Shown in pieces: positions 9,472 through 17,179 of a DNA stretch of 64,000 bases. Below the pieces are notes generated by a model that saw nothing but the letters and a program-made list of their open reading frames with translations, had not been told where the DNA came from and did no database searches. Both the position numbers and the translations under genes were made by a program. The first letter of the stretch is position 1; each line of letters begins with the position of its first letter. This DNA comes from Microbacterium sp. UFMG61. GTDB lineage: Bacteria > Actinomycetota > Actinomycetes > Actinomycetales > Microbacteriaceae. The stretch is from NCBI RefSeq assembly GCF_015354505.1, contig NZ_JACAFP010000005.1, positions 234,979 to 298,978 of the forward strand. Reading direction: 5' to 3'.

Positions 9472-10062
9472 TCAGTCGACCGCGAAGACCTGTCCGGTCT
9501 GCACTCCCAGGACGCTCTTGGCGTACGCCTGCCCGACACGGTGCGACGAGACCGGCACGAAGCCCGGGAACGACGAGTGATACGACGGGGCGTCCTCGAG
9601 CACCGAGGGGCTGACGGCGTTGATGCGGATGCCGCGTGGCAGCTCGGTCGCCGCGGCGAGCACGAACGACTCCAGCGCGCCGTTCGCGAGTGAGGCCGCC
9701 GCGCCCGTCGCGATCGCCTCTCTCGCCAGGATGCCCGTGGTCAGCGTGAAGGACCCGCCGTCGCGGACGAACGGCGTACCGAGGCGCACGACGTCGACCT
9801 GGGTGAGCACCTTGCCGCGGAACGCCGACTCGTAGTCACTCCGGTCGAGGTCGGACAGCGGGCGGAACGGCACTCCGCCGAGCGCCACGATCACGGCGTC
9901 CACGGGGCCGACAGCCTGGAAGAGCCGCTCGACGGACGCCGGATCCGCGACATCGACCGACGGTTCTCCGGTGCGCGAGGCGGCGATGATCTCATGGCCC
10001 TGCAGCGCCTCGACCGCCGTGCGTCCGACGTGCCCACCGGCACCGATGATCAGGATCCTCAC
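9472..10062 (-). CDS. Short-chain dehydrogenase/reductase family protein
   Basis: 196 residues. Rossmann start VRILIIGAGGHVG, an Asp after strand 2-3 (ASRTGEPSVDVAD), and LGGVPFRPL in the NAG position. The catalytic Tyr-x-x-x-Lys of classical SDRs is replaced (ATGAAASLANGALESF), so it is the short, atypical SDR subclass. Start GTG 10062 overlaps the ispDF stop (GTGA, 10059-10062), which implies translational coupling. A role in isoprenoid metabolism is not supported; the coupling may only reflect position. Confidence 0.8.
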   Translation of the reverse strand: MRILIIGAGGHVGRTAVEALQGHEIIAASRTGEPSVDVADPASVERLFQAVGPVDAVIVALGGVPFRPLSDLDRSDYESAFRGKVLTQVDVVRLGTPFVRDGGSFTLTTGILAREAIATGAAASLANGALESFVLAAATELPRGIRINAVSPSVLEDAPSYHSSFPGFVPVSSHRVGQAYAKSVLGVQTGQVFAVD

Positions 10063-11321
10063 GACGACTCCTCCACGCTCGACGGCACCACCAGGGCGAC
10101 CGCGGTGACCGCGATGCCCTTTCCCCGCCCGGCGAACCCGAGCCCGTCGGTCGTCGTCGCGGTGACCGACACCGGAGCCCCTCCGAGCGCCGCCGACAGC
10201 GCCTGCTGCGCCTCGGCGCGACGGGGGCTGAACCGCGGCCGGTTGCCCTGGAACTGCACCGACACGTTGCCGATCGCGAAACCGGCCTCGGCGAGGATCT
10301 CCCGCGTGCGGTCCAGGAACACCTCGGCGTGGGCCCCGGAGTATTCGGGATGCGCCGTGCCGAAGTGCTCGCCGATGTCGCCCAGGCCTGCGGCCCCGAG
10401 CAGCGCGTCGACGATCGCATGGGCCACCGCATCGCCGTCGGAGTGCCCCGAGAGCGGCTGCTCGCCCGGCCACTCCAGACCCGCGAGCCAGAGGGTTCCC
10501 TCACCGCCGAACGCATGCACGTCGGTTCCGAGTCCCACCCGCGGCATCGACACGGACAGGAGCGGTGCAGGGCGAATCGGTGCGGTGGGCCCCGACCCGG
10601 TGTGCGCAGATCGCGCCGATGCCCCGGAATCCGTGTTCAGCAGGTGGCGTGCCCGCTCCAGGTCGGCCGGTGTCGTGATCTTGAATCCACGCGGCGATCC
10701 GTCGATCCTGCGTACCGGATGCCCTGCCGCGGCGAACAGCGCCGCGTCGTCGGTGTACTCGACGCCCGACGCCAGTGCGGCCGCGTAGGCCTCCTCGAGG
10801 AGATCGCGCGGAAAACCCTGCGGGGTCATCGCCGCAGCCAGCTCGGAGCGATCGACCGGGCCGACGATGTCGTCGCCGTCGACCTTCTTGAGAGTGTCGA
10901 TCACCGGGAGGGTCGGTATGACCCCGGTGACGTCGTCGACGGCGGCCGCGACGGCGTCGATCGCAGCCGGAGTCGTCAGGGCGCGAGCGGCGTCATGCAC
11001 GAGCACGGTGCGCACGTCACCCCACAGCGCGTCGAGACCTGCCGCGACCGACTTCTGCCTGGTGTCACCGCCCGTCACCACGCGTCCGAGTTCGGCGCGC
11101 TCACCCGCGGCCGCCCTCAGCTCGGCCTCGGCGTCGCCTTCGAAGCCCTCCGGCGCGACCACGACGACCTGGGCGGGTGCCGCGGCGAAGACGCCGTCGA
11201 GCGCGTGCCGGAGGATCGAGTGCGTGTCGATGCCGACGAACGCCTTCGGCGCCCCGGCATCCAGTCGGGTGCCGGATCCTGCGGCGACGACGATGATGGC
11301 GGTGTTCGGGACGGGAAGCAT
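10059..11321 (-). CDS. ispDF: Bifunctional IspD/IspF (MEP isoprenoid pathway)
   Basis: 420 residues, a fusion of two MEP-pathway enzymes. Residues 1-230: IspD cytidylyltransferase (2-C-methyl-D-erythritol 4-phosphate to CDP-ME), with IIVVAAGSGTRL, VLVHDAARAL and DTLKKVDG. Residues about 255-420: IspF (MEcPP synthase), with RVGLGTDVHAF (metal Asp and His), GHSDGDAVAHAI and DIGEHFGTAHPEYSGA. The intervening step by IspE is elsewhere. Fusion is known in some bacteria; mycobacteria keep the genes separate but adjacent behind carD. ATG 11321 has GGGGTGAGC just upstream. The carD terminator lies 32 bases ahead, so expression may depend on readthrough or a promoter within this gap. Confidence 0.95.
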   Translation of the reverse strand: MLPVPNTAIIVVAAGSGTRLDAGAPKAFVGIDTHSILRHALDGVFAAAPAQVVVVAPEGFEGDAEAELRAAAGERAELGRVVTGGDTRQKSVAAGLDALWGDVRTVLVHDAARALTTPAAIDAVAAAVDDVTGVIPTLPVIDTLKKVDGDDIVGPVDRSELAAAMTPQGFPRDLLEEAYAAALASGVEYTDDAALFAAAGHPVRRIDGSPRGFKITTPADLERARHLLNTDSGASARSAHTGSGPTAPIRPAPLLSVSMPRVGLGTDVHAFGGEGTLWLAGLEWPGEQPLSGHSDGDAVAHAIVDALLGAAGLGDIGEHFGTAHPEYSGAHAEVFLDRTREILAEAGFAIGNVSVQFQGNRPRFSPRRAEAQQALSAALGGAPVSVTATTTDGLGFAGRGKGIAVTAVALVVPSSVEESS

Positions 11322-11352
11322 GCTCACCCCGTTCACGTTACCGGCGCGCACG

Positions 11353-11380
11353 AAAAAAGGCGGATGCCGCAGCATCCGCC
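11353..11380 (-). terminator. Terminator between carD and ispDF
   Basis: A 9-bp perfect stem GGCGGATGC (11359-11367) / GCATCCGCC (11372-11380) with a 4-base loop is followed, reading the minus strand, by TTTTTTC. It lies 14 bases after the carD stop and upstream of ispDF. Confidence 0.85.
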
Positions 11381-11394
11381 TCGTCTCGATCCGC

Positions 11395-11877
11395 TCAGGA
11401 CGCGAGGACCTCGTCGAGCATGGCGCTCGCCTTGTCCTCGTCGGTCTTCTCTGCGAGAGCCAGCTCGGAGATGAGGATCTGACGCGCCTTGGCCAGCATC
11501 CGCTTCTCACCCGCCGACAGACCGCGGTCCTGATCACGACGCCACAGGTCGCGCACGACCTCGCTCACCTTGATCACATCGCCGGAGGCGAGCTTCTCGA
11601 GGTTCGCCTTGTACCGGCGCGACCAGTTCGTCGGCTCTTCGGTGAAGGGCGCACGCAGAACCTCGAACACGTGGTCGAGGCCCTCCCGCCCGATCACATC
11701 GCGGACCCCGACAAGATCGACGTTCTCCGCGGGAACCTCGATGATGAGGTCTCCCTGCGTGACGTTGAGCTTCAGGTATTTCTTCGCCTCACCCTTGATG
11801 ATGCGCTCCTTGACCTCGATGATGGTCGCAGCGCCATGGTGCGGATAGACGACAGTCTCGCCAACCTCAAAAAGCAT
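11395..11877 (-). CDS. carD: CarD family RNA polymerase-binding regulator
   Basis: 160 residues (mycobacterial CarD is 162). N-terminal RNAP-interacting Tudor-like domain: [19 protein letters not shown], then [15 protein letters not shown]. The C-terminal helical DNA-binding domain has [17 protein letters not shown], whose Trp wedges into the upstream edge of the transcription bubble, and [20 protein letters not shown]. It stabilises open complexes, mainly at stable RNA promoters. AAAGGAC lies upstream of ATG 11877; a possible -10 TATCCT is seen on the minus strand at 11904-11909. It heads the conserved carD-ispDF block. Confidence 0.97.
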   Translation of the reverse strand: MLFEVGETVVYPHHGAATIIEVKERIIKGEAKKYLKLNVTQGDLIIEVPAENVDLVGVRDVIGREGLDHVFEVLRAPFTEEPTNWSRRYKANLEKLASGDVIKVSEVVRDLWRRDQDRGLSAGEKRMLAKARQILISELALAEKTDEDKASAMLDEVLAS

Positions 11878-12013
11878 AAAAAATTGTCCTTTCGGCAACC
11901 TCAAGGATACCACAGCGAAGATGCGCTAAGGTTTGCACCCCTGCGTCCCGAGGCGCCCCTCCGCATGCGCATAGAATGGGAGGCGGACATCCCGCCGGAC
12001 CACAGGAGGACCA

Positions 12014-12559
12014 GTGAAATCGCGCCTTGTCGCATCTGCCGCCATCAGCGCCCTCGTTCTTCTCGGCGCCACCGGCTGCACGTTCATCTCGCCGCAGTCG
12101 ACGAAGATCGAGTACTCGGCATCGGACGGCGTCAACATCTCCGACTCCGACGGCCCGCTCGACGTGCGCAACGCGTTCATCGTCGCCAACGAAGACGGCT
12201 CGGTCGGCAACTTCATCGGCGCGGTCGTGAACCCGACCCTCGACAAGGCGACCCTCACCATCACGGTCGCGGGCCTCGAGCCGATCGAGGTGCCGGTCGC
12301 CGCGGGCAAGACCGTCAGCTTCGGCACCGCCGACGAAGAGCCGCTGCGCATCGACGACCTCGACACGATGCCGGGCGCGACGGTCGAGATCCACTTCCAG
12401 TCGGGCGACGGCGCCGGGACCAAGGCCGATGTGCCCGTGCTCGACGGCACGCTCCCCTACTACGCGGACCTCGTCCCGACGGAGAAGGCGAAGCCCACCG
12501 CCGAGCCGACGCCTGAGCCGGTGCCCACCGACACGGCAGCACCGGCTCCGACCGAGTGA
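12014..12559 (+). CDS. Predicted lipoprotein of unknown function
   Basis: 181 residues. A signal peptide MKSRLVASAAISALVLLG with lipobox GATGC places Cys22 as the lipidated residue, so the protein is tethered to the outer face of the membrane. The body is beta-rich (immunoglobulin-like by eye: VNPTLDKATLTITVAG), followed by a Pro/Thr/Glu C-terminal spacer. I do not recognise the family; similar lipoproteins of this length recur in Microbacteriaceae. AGGAGGACC precedes the ATG, a strong ribosome site. It is divergent from carD and closed by a strong terminator. Confidence 0.75.
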   Translation: MKSRLVASAAISALVLLGATGCTFISPQSTKIEYSASDGVNISDSDGPLDVRNAFIVANEDGSVGNFIGAVVNPTLDKATLTITVAGLEPIEVPVAAGKTVSFGTADEEPLRIDDLDTMPGATVEIHFQSGDGAGTKADVPVLDGTLPYYADLVPTEKAKPTAEPTPEPVPTDTAAPAPTE

Positions 12560-12575
12560 CACCCACGGACTGAAC

Positions 12576-12613
12576 GACAGAGGCCGGCACCCCGCGGGGT
12601 GCCGGCCTCTGTC
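12576..12613. terminator. Bidirectional terminator between the lipoprotein and regX3
   Basis: An 18-bp perfect inverted repeat (12576-12593 and 12596-12613) with GACAGAGGCCGGCACCCC on the left arm separates two convergent genes. The U-tract is weak on both sides (CTGTCATGTCC on +), so efficiency is uncertain despite the very stable stem. Confidence 0.75.
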
Positions 12614-12640
12614 ATGTCCGCCGTCGGAATGAGGGCCGTG

Positions 12641-13324
12641 TCAGCCTTCGAAGCGATAGCCGAGGCCACGCACGGTGACCAGCATCACCGGCTCACCCGG
12701 GTTCTCCTCGATGCGCGAGCGGATGCGCTTGATGTGCACGTCGAGCGTCTTGGTGTCTCCGAAGTAGTCGCTGCCCCACACCCGGTCGATCAGCTGGCCC
12801 CGGGTGAGCACCCGACCCGAGTTGCGCATGAGCACCTCGAGCAGCTCGAACTCCTTGAGCGGCATGTTGATCTGCTGGCCCGCGACCGAGACCGTGTGCC
12901 GGTCGATGTCGAGCGAGACCCGACCGCCGTCGAGCACACGCTCGTCGAGCTCGCTCTCGGCCTGCACCACTCGGCGCAGCACGGCCCGCATGCGCGCGAG
13001 CAGCTCCCGCGAGGAATAGGGCTTGGTGATGTAGTCGTCGGCGCCCAGCTCGAGACCCACGACGATGTCGACCTCGGAGTCCTTGGCCGTGAGCATGATG
13101 ATCGGCACGGCCGAGGTCGAGCGGATCTGCCGGCAGACCTCGGTGCCGGGCATGCCCGGCAGCATGAGGTCGAGCAGCACGATGTCGGCACCGCGCTCAC
13201 GGAAGGCCGTCAGCGCGCCGGGGCCGTCTTCGGCGATCTCGACCTCGAACCCTTCGCGGCGCAGCAGATACGCCAGCGGGTCGGCGAGGTCGGGCTCGTC
13301 TTCGACGAGAAGGATGCGGGTCAT
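12641..13324 (-). CDS. regX3: Response regulator RegX3/PhoB type (OmpR family)
   Basis: 227 residues. Receiver domain: acidic pair in ILLVEDEPD, phospho-acceptor Asp in IVLLDLMLPGMPG, Lys in DDYITKPYSS. The C-terminal winged helix has LLEVLMRNSGRVLTRGQLI, DTKTLDVHIKRIRSRIEE and VRGLGYRFEG. With SenX3 it controls the phosphate-starvation response in actinobacteria. Its start ATG 13324 overlaps the senX3 stop by 4 bases. The order kinase-regulator-(divergent) phoU is conserved. Direct repeats of GTTCACC type before pstS and ppk in this window fit its expected DNA target. Confidence 0.94.
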   Translation of the reverse strand: MTRILLVEDEPDLADPLAYLLRREGFEVEIAEDGPGALTAFRERGADIVLLDLMLPGMPGTEVCRQIRSTSAVPIIMLTAKDSEVDIVVGLELGADDYITKPYSSRELLARMRAVLRRVVQAESELDERVLDGGRVSLDIDRHTVSVAGQQINMPLKEFELLEVLMRNSGRVLTRGQLIDRVWGSDYFGDTKTLDVHIKRIRSRIEENPGEPVMLVTVRGLGYRFEG

Positions 13325-14538
13325 GCGTTCTCTCCGTTTCGGACGCGAGCCGCGGCCTTCGCCGCCTTGCGCTCGCGCTTCTTCTTGCTCTTCTTGTCGT
13401 CCTCGATGCCCTCGGGAGCATCGATGCGGGGAAGTCTGATGGTGAAGGTCGATCCACGCCCCGGGCGCGACCACAGGGTCACCTCGCCGCCGTGCCGCTG
13501 GGTCGCGTGCTTGACGATCGACAGGCCGAGCCCCGTGCCTCCGGTGCGACGGGAACGGGCCTCGTCGGCGCGGTAGAACCGTTCGAAGATCCGCTCGCGG
13601 TCGCCCTCGGAGATGCCGATGCCCTGATCGGACACGGCGACCTCGACGACACCGGCGTCGGCCTTCACGCCGACGCCGACCCGCGAACCTCGAGGAGAAT
13701 AGACGATCGCGTTCGCGATGAGGTTGCCGAAGGCCTCGATGAGGATCTGCGGGTCACCGTGCACCCAGACGCCGCGGTCGCCGCCTCGGGCGAGCTCCAC
13801 TCCCGCCGAGTCCGCCTGCACGACGTGGGCCTCGATCGAGGACGCGATCACCTCGTCGATCGACACGGGTCGCGCATCGGTCAGGGTGTCGTCCGCCTGC
13901 AGCCTCGACAGGCTCATGATGCGTCCGGTGAGCTGCCCAAGCCGCGTGGCCTCGGCCGAGATCCGCGTCGGGAAGTGCCGCACCTGGGCCGGGTCGTCGG
14001 CTGCCGACTCGATCGCCTCGGCGAGCAGCGTGACCGCGCCCACCGGTGTCTTGAGTTCATGACTGGTGTTCGCGACGAAGTCGCGGCGCATCTGATCGAG
14101 CCGCTCCTGCTCCGTGACGTCTCGGATGATGAGCAGTGACATGCGGGGGCTGATCGCGCTCGCGCGCGCCGAGACCAGACGAGGGTCGAGGCTGAGTCCG
14201 CCACGGGTGATGCGCATCGACTCGGTGTGCGAGCCGCCCTCGCTGCGCACGCTCCGCAGAAGCTGACGAAGTTCCGGGTTCTCGAGCGGGGCGCCGACCC
14301 GGATGCCGAACCGCGCCGCAGCCTTCGAGACCGCCAGCACGAGCCCCGACGCGTCGACGACGCATGCCGCGTCGTCCATGCTCCGGAGCACGGCGGTGAC
14401 GCCGTCGGGAACGACGAGTGACGTCTCCTCGGCGATGCGGGCCCTCGCGCGGTACGCCCACACCAGGAGGAGTGAGAGTCCGACACCGATCACGAGGCCG
14501 ACGGCCAGCGCGAGCAGCGCGGTCTGCGGCAGGGTCAT
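13321..14538 (-). CDS. senX3: Sensor histidine kinase SenX3 type
   Basis: 405 residues. One N-terminal membrane segment (about 4-28, ALLALAVGLVIGVGLSLLLV), a PAS-like domain (about 50-145: AACVVDASGLVLAVSKAA), the dimerisation/phospho-acceptor motif VANTSHELKTPVGA (His), and the ATPase domain with N box NLIANAIVYSPRG, G1 VSDQGIGI, F box ERFYR and G2 GTGLGLSIVKH. The Lys-rich C-terminus is extra. It phosphorylates RegX3. ATG 14538 is preferred over 14562 because MTLPQ directly precedes the membrane helix. Half-sites of Pho-box type lie just upstream, suggesting autoregulation. Confidence 0.93.
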   Translation of the reverse strand: MTLPQTALLALAVGLVIGVGLSLLLVWAYRARARIAEETSLVVPDGVTAVLRSMDDAACVVDASGLVLAVSKAAARFGIRVGAPLENPELRQLLRSVRSEGGSHTESMRITRGGLSLDPRLVSARASAISPRMSLLIIRDVTEQERLDQMRRDFVANTSHELKTPVGAVTLLAEAIESAADDPAQVRHFPTRISAEATRLGQLTGRIMSLSRLQADDTLTDARPVSIDEVIASSIEAHVVQADSAGVELARGGDRGVWVHGDPQILIEAFGNLIANAIVYSPRGSRVGVGVKADAGVVEVAVSDQGIGISEGDRERIFERFYRADEARSRRTGGTGLGLSIVKHATQRHGGEVTLWSRPGRGSTFTIRLPRIDAPEGIEDDKKSKKKRERKAAKAAARVRNGENA

Positions 14539-14556
14539 GTGTCCAGAGTAGAGTGC

Positions 14557-14639
14557 GTTCACCTGCCGACCGGCGCGTTAACCGGGCGCGAGACCAGAGC
14601 GAGAAGTACTATTCACGTGCTGGGCACCGTTCGTTAACC
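14557..14639. promoter_or_regulatory. Pho-box half-sites in the senX3/phoU divergent region
   Basis: GTTCACC at 14557-14563, GTTAACC at 14577-14583 and GTTAACC at 14633-14639 (the last two palindromic at GTTAAC) lie between the divergent senX3 and phoU genes. They match the 7-base core seen as perfect 11-bp direct repeats before pstS, but here the spacing is irregular, so binding is only inferred. Confidence 0.45.
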
Positions 14640-14757
14640 TTCGGGGCAGACAATCGCTTCGGGCCTGTGCGGGAGCGCGGACCTCCTCTCGCGCGGACGC
14701 CCCAGCCGTCTCGCGCTGACACACAGCCGAGACCCGAATGAAAGGTTGCGCCCCACC

Positions 14758-15456
14758 ATGCGCGAAGTCTTCCACCAGTCCCTCGAGGACCTGCAGTCGC
14801 GCCTCGTCGAGATCGCAGACCTCGTCACGGTCTCGATCGACAAGGCCACCCGCGCGTTCGCCACGAGCGACGTCGCCCTCGCCGAAGAGGTCATCGCCGA
14901 CGACGCGAAGATCGACGAGCTCGCGGTCGCTCTCGACGAGCAGGCCATCGAGATCCTCGCCCGCCAGCAGCCGGTCGCCCGCGATCTGCGCATCGTCGTC
15001 TTCGCACTGCGCGTGAGCGCGTCGCTCGAGCGCATGGGAGACATGTCCGAGCACATCGCCCAGCTGGCTCGCCTGCGCTTCCCTGAGCGTGCCATCCCGA
15101 AGGGCCTCAAGGGCACCTTCACCAAGATGGGCGAGCTGGACGTCGAGATCTCCCGCACCCTCAGCGAACTGCTCCGCACGCAGGACCTGCGTCTCGCCGA
15201 CACGATCCGCAACACCGACGACGACATCGACGAACTGCACGCGAGCGTGTTCGAGAAGGTGCTCAGCGACAACTGGAAGGGTGAGGCCACCGCCACGGTC
15301 GACGCCACCCTCGCCAGCCGCTATCACGAGCGCTTCGCCGACCATGCGGTCGCCGTCGCCAAGAAGGTCGTCTACCTCGCCACGGGCGACTGGCACGTCG
15401 ACGAAGAGGACTTCCTGTCGGCCGCCGAGCAGCAGCGCGAGTTCGGCCACGCCTGA
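14758..15456 (+). CDS. phoU: Phosphate signalling protein PhoU
   Basis: 232 residues, two repeated three-helix bundles typical of PhoU. The metal-binding motifs appear as DDAKIDELA in repeat 1 and NTDDDIDELH in repeat 2; RQQPVARDLRIVVFALRVS is the conserved first-repeat signature, and RYHERFADHAVAVAKKVVYL the second. PhoU relays PstSCAB status to the SenX3 kinase so that the regulon is off in high phosphate. ATG 14758 (MREVFHQSL) is chosen, with AAAGG upstream. It is convergent with gpmA. Confidence 0.95.
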   Translation: MREVFHQSLEDLQSRLVEIADLVTVSIDKATRAFATSDVALAEEVIADDAKIDELAVALDEQAIEILARQQPVARDLRIVVFALRVSASLERMGDMSEHIAQLARLRFPERAIPKGLKGTFTKMGELDVEISRTLSELLRTQDLRLADTIRNTDDDIDELHASVFEKVLSDNWKGEATATVDATLASRYHERFADHAVAVAKKVVYLATGDWHVDEEDFLSAAEQQREFGHA

Positions 15457-15472
15457 CCCGCGTCACGGTACG

Positions 15473-15515
15473 ACGAAGGGGCGGATGCTGTCAGCATCCG
15501 CCCCTTCGTGTGTGT
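15473..15515. terminator. Bidirectional terminator between phoU and gpmA
   Basis: A 17-bp perfect inverted repeat (15473-15489 / 15493-15509) with a 3-base loop, followed on + by GTGTGTCGTT. The core GCGGATGCT/AGCATCCGC is the same word that forms the carD terminator. Confidence 0.85.
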
Positions 15516-15517
15516 CG

Positions 15518-16267
15518 TTACTTCTTGCCCTGCGCGGCGACCGCTGCCGCTCCGGCCGCGGCGGCCTCGGGGTCGAGATAGCGACCGGGTCCCGTCGGCA
15601 CGTTGTTCTCGTCGAGCTCGTACACGAGCGGGATGCCGGTGGGGATGTTCAGCTCGGCGATGTCCTCGTCGCTGATGCCCTCGAGGTGCTTCACGAGTCC
15701 GCGCAGCGAGTTGCCGTGGGCCGTGACGAGAACCGTCTTGCCGGCCTCGAGATCCGGGACGATCGCGCTCTCCCAGTACGGGAGCAGTCGGTCGATCACG
15801 AGCTTCAGGGACTCGGTACGCGGCACCTCGCCGTCGATGCCCGCGTAGCGCGGGTCGTGCACCTGGCTGAACTCGCTGTCGTCGTCGAGCACGGGCGGCG
15901 GCACGTCGAACGACCGGCGCCACAGCTGGAACTGCTCGGGGCCGAACTCCTCGAGCGTCTGCGCCTTGTCCTTGCCCTGCAGGGCGCCGTAGTGGCGCTC
16001 GTTGAGACGCCACGAGCGGGTCACGGGGATCCACAGACGGTCGGCGGCGTCGAGCGCGATGTTCGCGGTCTGGATCGCGCGGCTCAGCAGCGAGGTGTGC
16101 AGGACGTCGGGCAGGATGCCGGCCTCGGCGAGCAGTTCTCCGCCGCGACGGGCCTCGGTGCGGCCCTGCTCGTTGAGGCGGACATCCACCCAGCCGGTGA
16201 AGAGGTTCAGTTCGTTCCACTCGCTCCGGCCGTGACGGAGCAGGATCAGGGTGCGCTTCGCAGTCAT
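15518..16267 (-). CDS. gpmA: 2,3-bisphosphoglycerate-dependent phosphoglycerate mutase
   Basis: 249 residues, standard. It interconverts 3- and 2-phosphoglycerate in glycolysis. The phospho-histidine lies in [12 protein letters not shown]; other signature parts are [26 protein letters not shown] (proton-shuttle Glu), PRTESLK and [14 protein letters not shown] (second His). The C-terminus is Ala-rich. Adjacent to phoU-senX3-regX3 as in mycobacteria (gpm1 next to senX3), although here it points towards phoU. Confidence 0.97.
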   Translation of the reverse strand: MTAKRTLILLRHGRSEWNELNLFTGWVDVRLNEQGRTEARRGGELLAEAGILPDVLHTSLLSRAIQTANIALDAADRLWIPVTRSWRLNERHYGALQGKDKAQTLEEFGPEQFQLWRRSFDVPPPVLDDDSEFSQVHDPRYAGIDGEVPRTESLKLVIDRLLPYWESAIVPDLEAGKTVLVTAHGNSLRGLVKHLEGISDEDIAELNIPTGIPLVYELDENNVPTGPGRYLDPEAAAAGAAAVAAQGKK

Positions 16268-16327
16268 GGGCCCAGTTTATCGGCGCAGGTCGACGCGTCC
16301 ACGCCCCCACCCTGGGAGGATTGACGC

Positions 16328-17152
16328 ATGGCGTCATCTCCTCTCGGTCGGCCGACCCGCGGCACCACCGGGACGAACCGCCTGCGCCGCAACGACCGGT
16401 GGATAGCCGCCAGCCCCGCGTTCCGGCGCGCGACGGATCCGCTCGTGATCGACCTCGGCTACGGTGCGAGCGGTGTCACGGCGTTCGAGCTCGCGACACG
16501 GCTGCAGCGCGTCCGACGGGATGCCGAGGTCCGGGGCCTCGAGATCGACCCCGCACGGGTCGCCACCGCGAACGAGCAGCTGCTCGCGGTGCGTGCGGGG
16601 CTCACCCCGTTCGACCCCGACCTGCGCGTCACGTTCGCACGGGGCGGGTTCGAGGTGCCGCTCCCCGACGGCCGCCGCCCCTCGGTCATCCGCGCCATGA
16701 ACGTGCTGCGCCAGTACGACGAGGCCGACGTCGCCGGAGCGTGGCGCACGACGACGGCCCGCCTCGCCCCGGGCGGTCTGCTGATCGAGGGCACCTGCGA
16801 CGAGATCGGGCGCGTGGCGAGCTGGATCGACGTCGACCACCATGCGACGCCGCGGCGATTCACGATCTCCCTCCGACTCGCCGAGCTCGAGCATCCGAGC
16901 ATCGTCGCCGAACGCCTGCCGAAGGCGCTGATCCACCGCAACGTGCCGGGCGAGCGCGTGCACGCCCTGCTCGTCGATCTCGACCGGGAATGGGACCGCG
17001 CCGCGGCGCTGTCGACGTTCGGCGCGACCCAGCGCTTCCTGGCTGCGGTGGGCGCACTGCGCGATCAGGGCTGGCCGGTGTCGGGCGGGAAGGCCCGGTG
17101 GCGATTGGGCGAGCTCACGCTGCCCTGGGAGGCCGTGGCGCCGCTGCCCTGA
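16328..17152 (+). CDS. Class I SAM-dependent methyltransferase-like protein
   Basis: 274 residues, cytoplasmic. SAM-binding motif I LVIDLGYGASGVTAFELA, motif II with an acidic residue in VRGLEIDPARVATA, and motif III-like SVIRAMNVLRQYDEADV, then LAPGGLLIEGTCDE. The target is unknown; proteins of this type are found beside the senX3/phoU/gpm block in other actinobacteria, from memory. The last third has no recognised domain. A good GGGAGG precedes ATG 16328. It converges on ygfZ with a 27-base gap. Confidence 0.8.
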   Translation: MASSPLGRPTRGTTGTNRLRRNDRWIAASPAFRRATDPLVIDLGYGASGVTAFELATRLQRVRRDAEVRGLEIDPARVATANEQLLAVRAGLTPFDPDLRVTFARGGFEVPLPDGRRPSVIRAMNVLRQYDEADVAGAWRTTTARLAPGGLLIEGTCDEIGRVASWIDVDHHATPRRFTISLRLAELEHPSIVAERLPKALIHRNVPGERVHALLVDLDREWDRAAALSTFGATQRFLAAVGALRDQGWPVSGGKARWRLGELTLPWEAVAPLP

Positions 17153-17179
17153 CCGACGTGGGACGCCGGCCGCGACGGG

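Noticed and set aside
6350..9580. 1076-codon open frame on the plus strand
   Set aside because: It lies antisense to cysS and the aldehyde dehydrogenase. High-GC codon use removes stop codons in one antisense frame; composition is Arg/His/Gly-rich with no domain.
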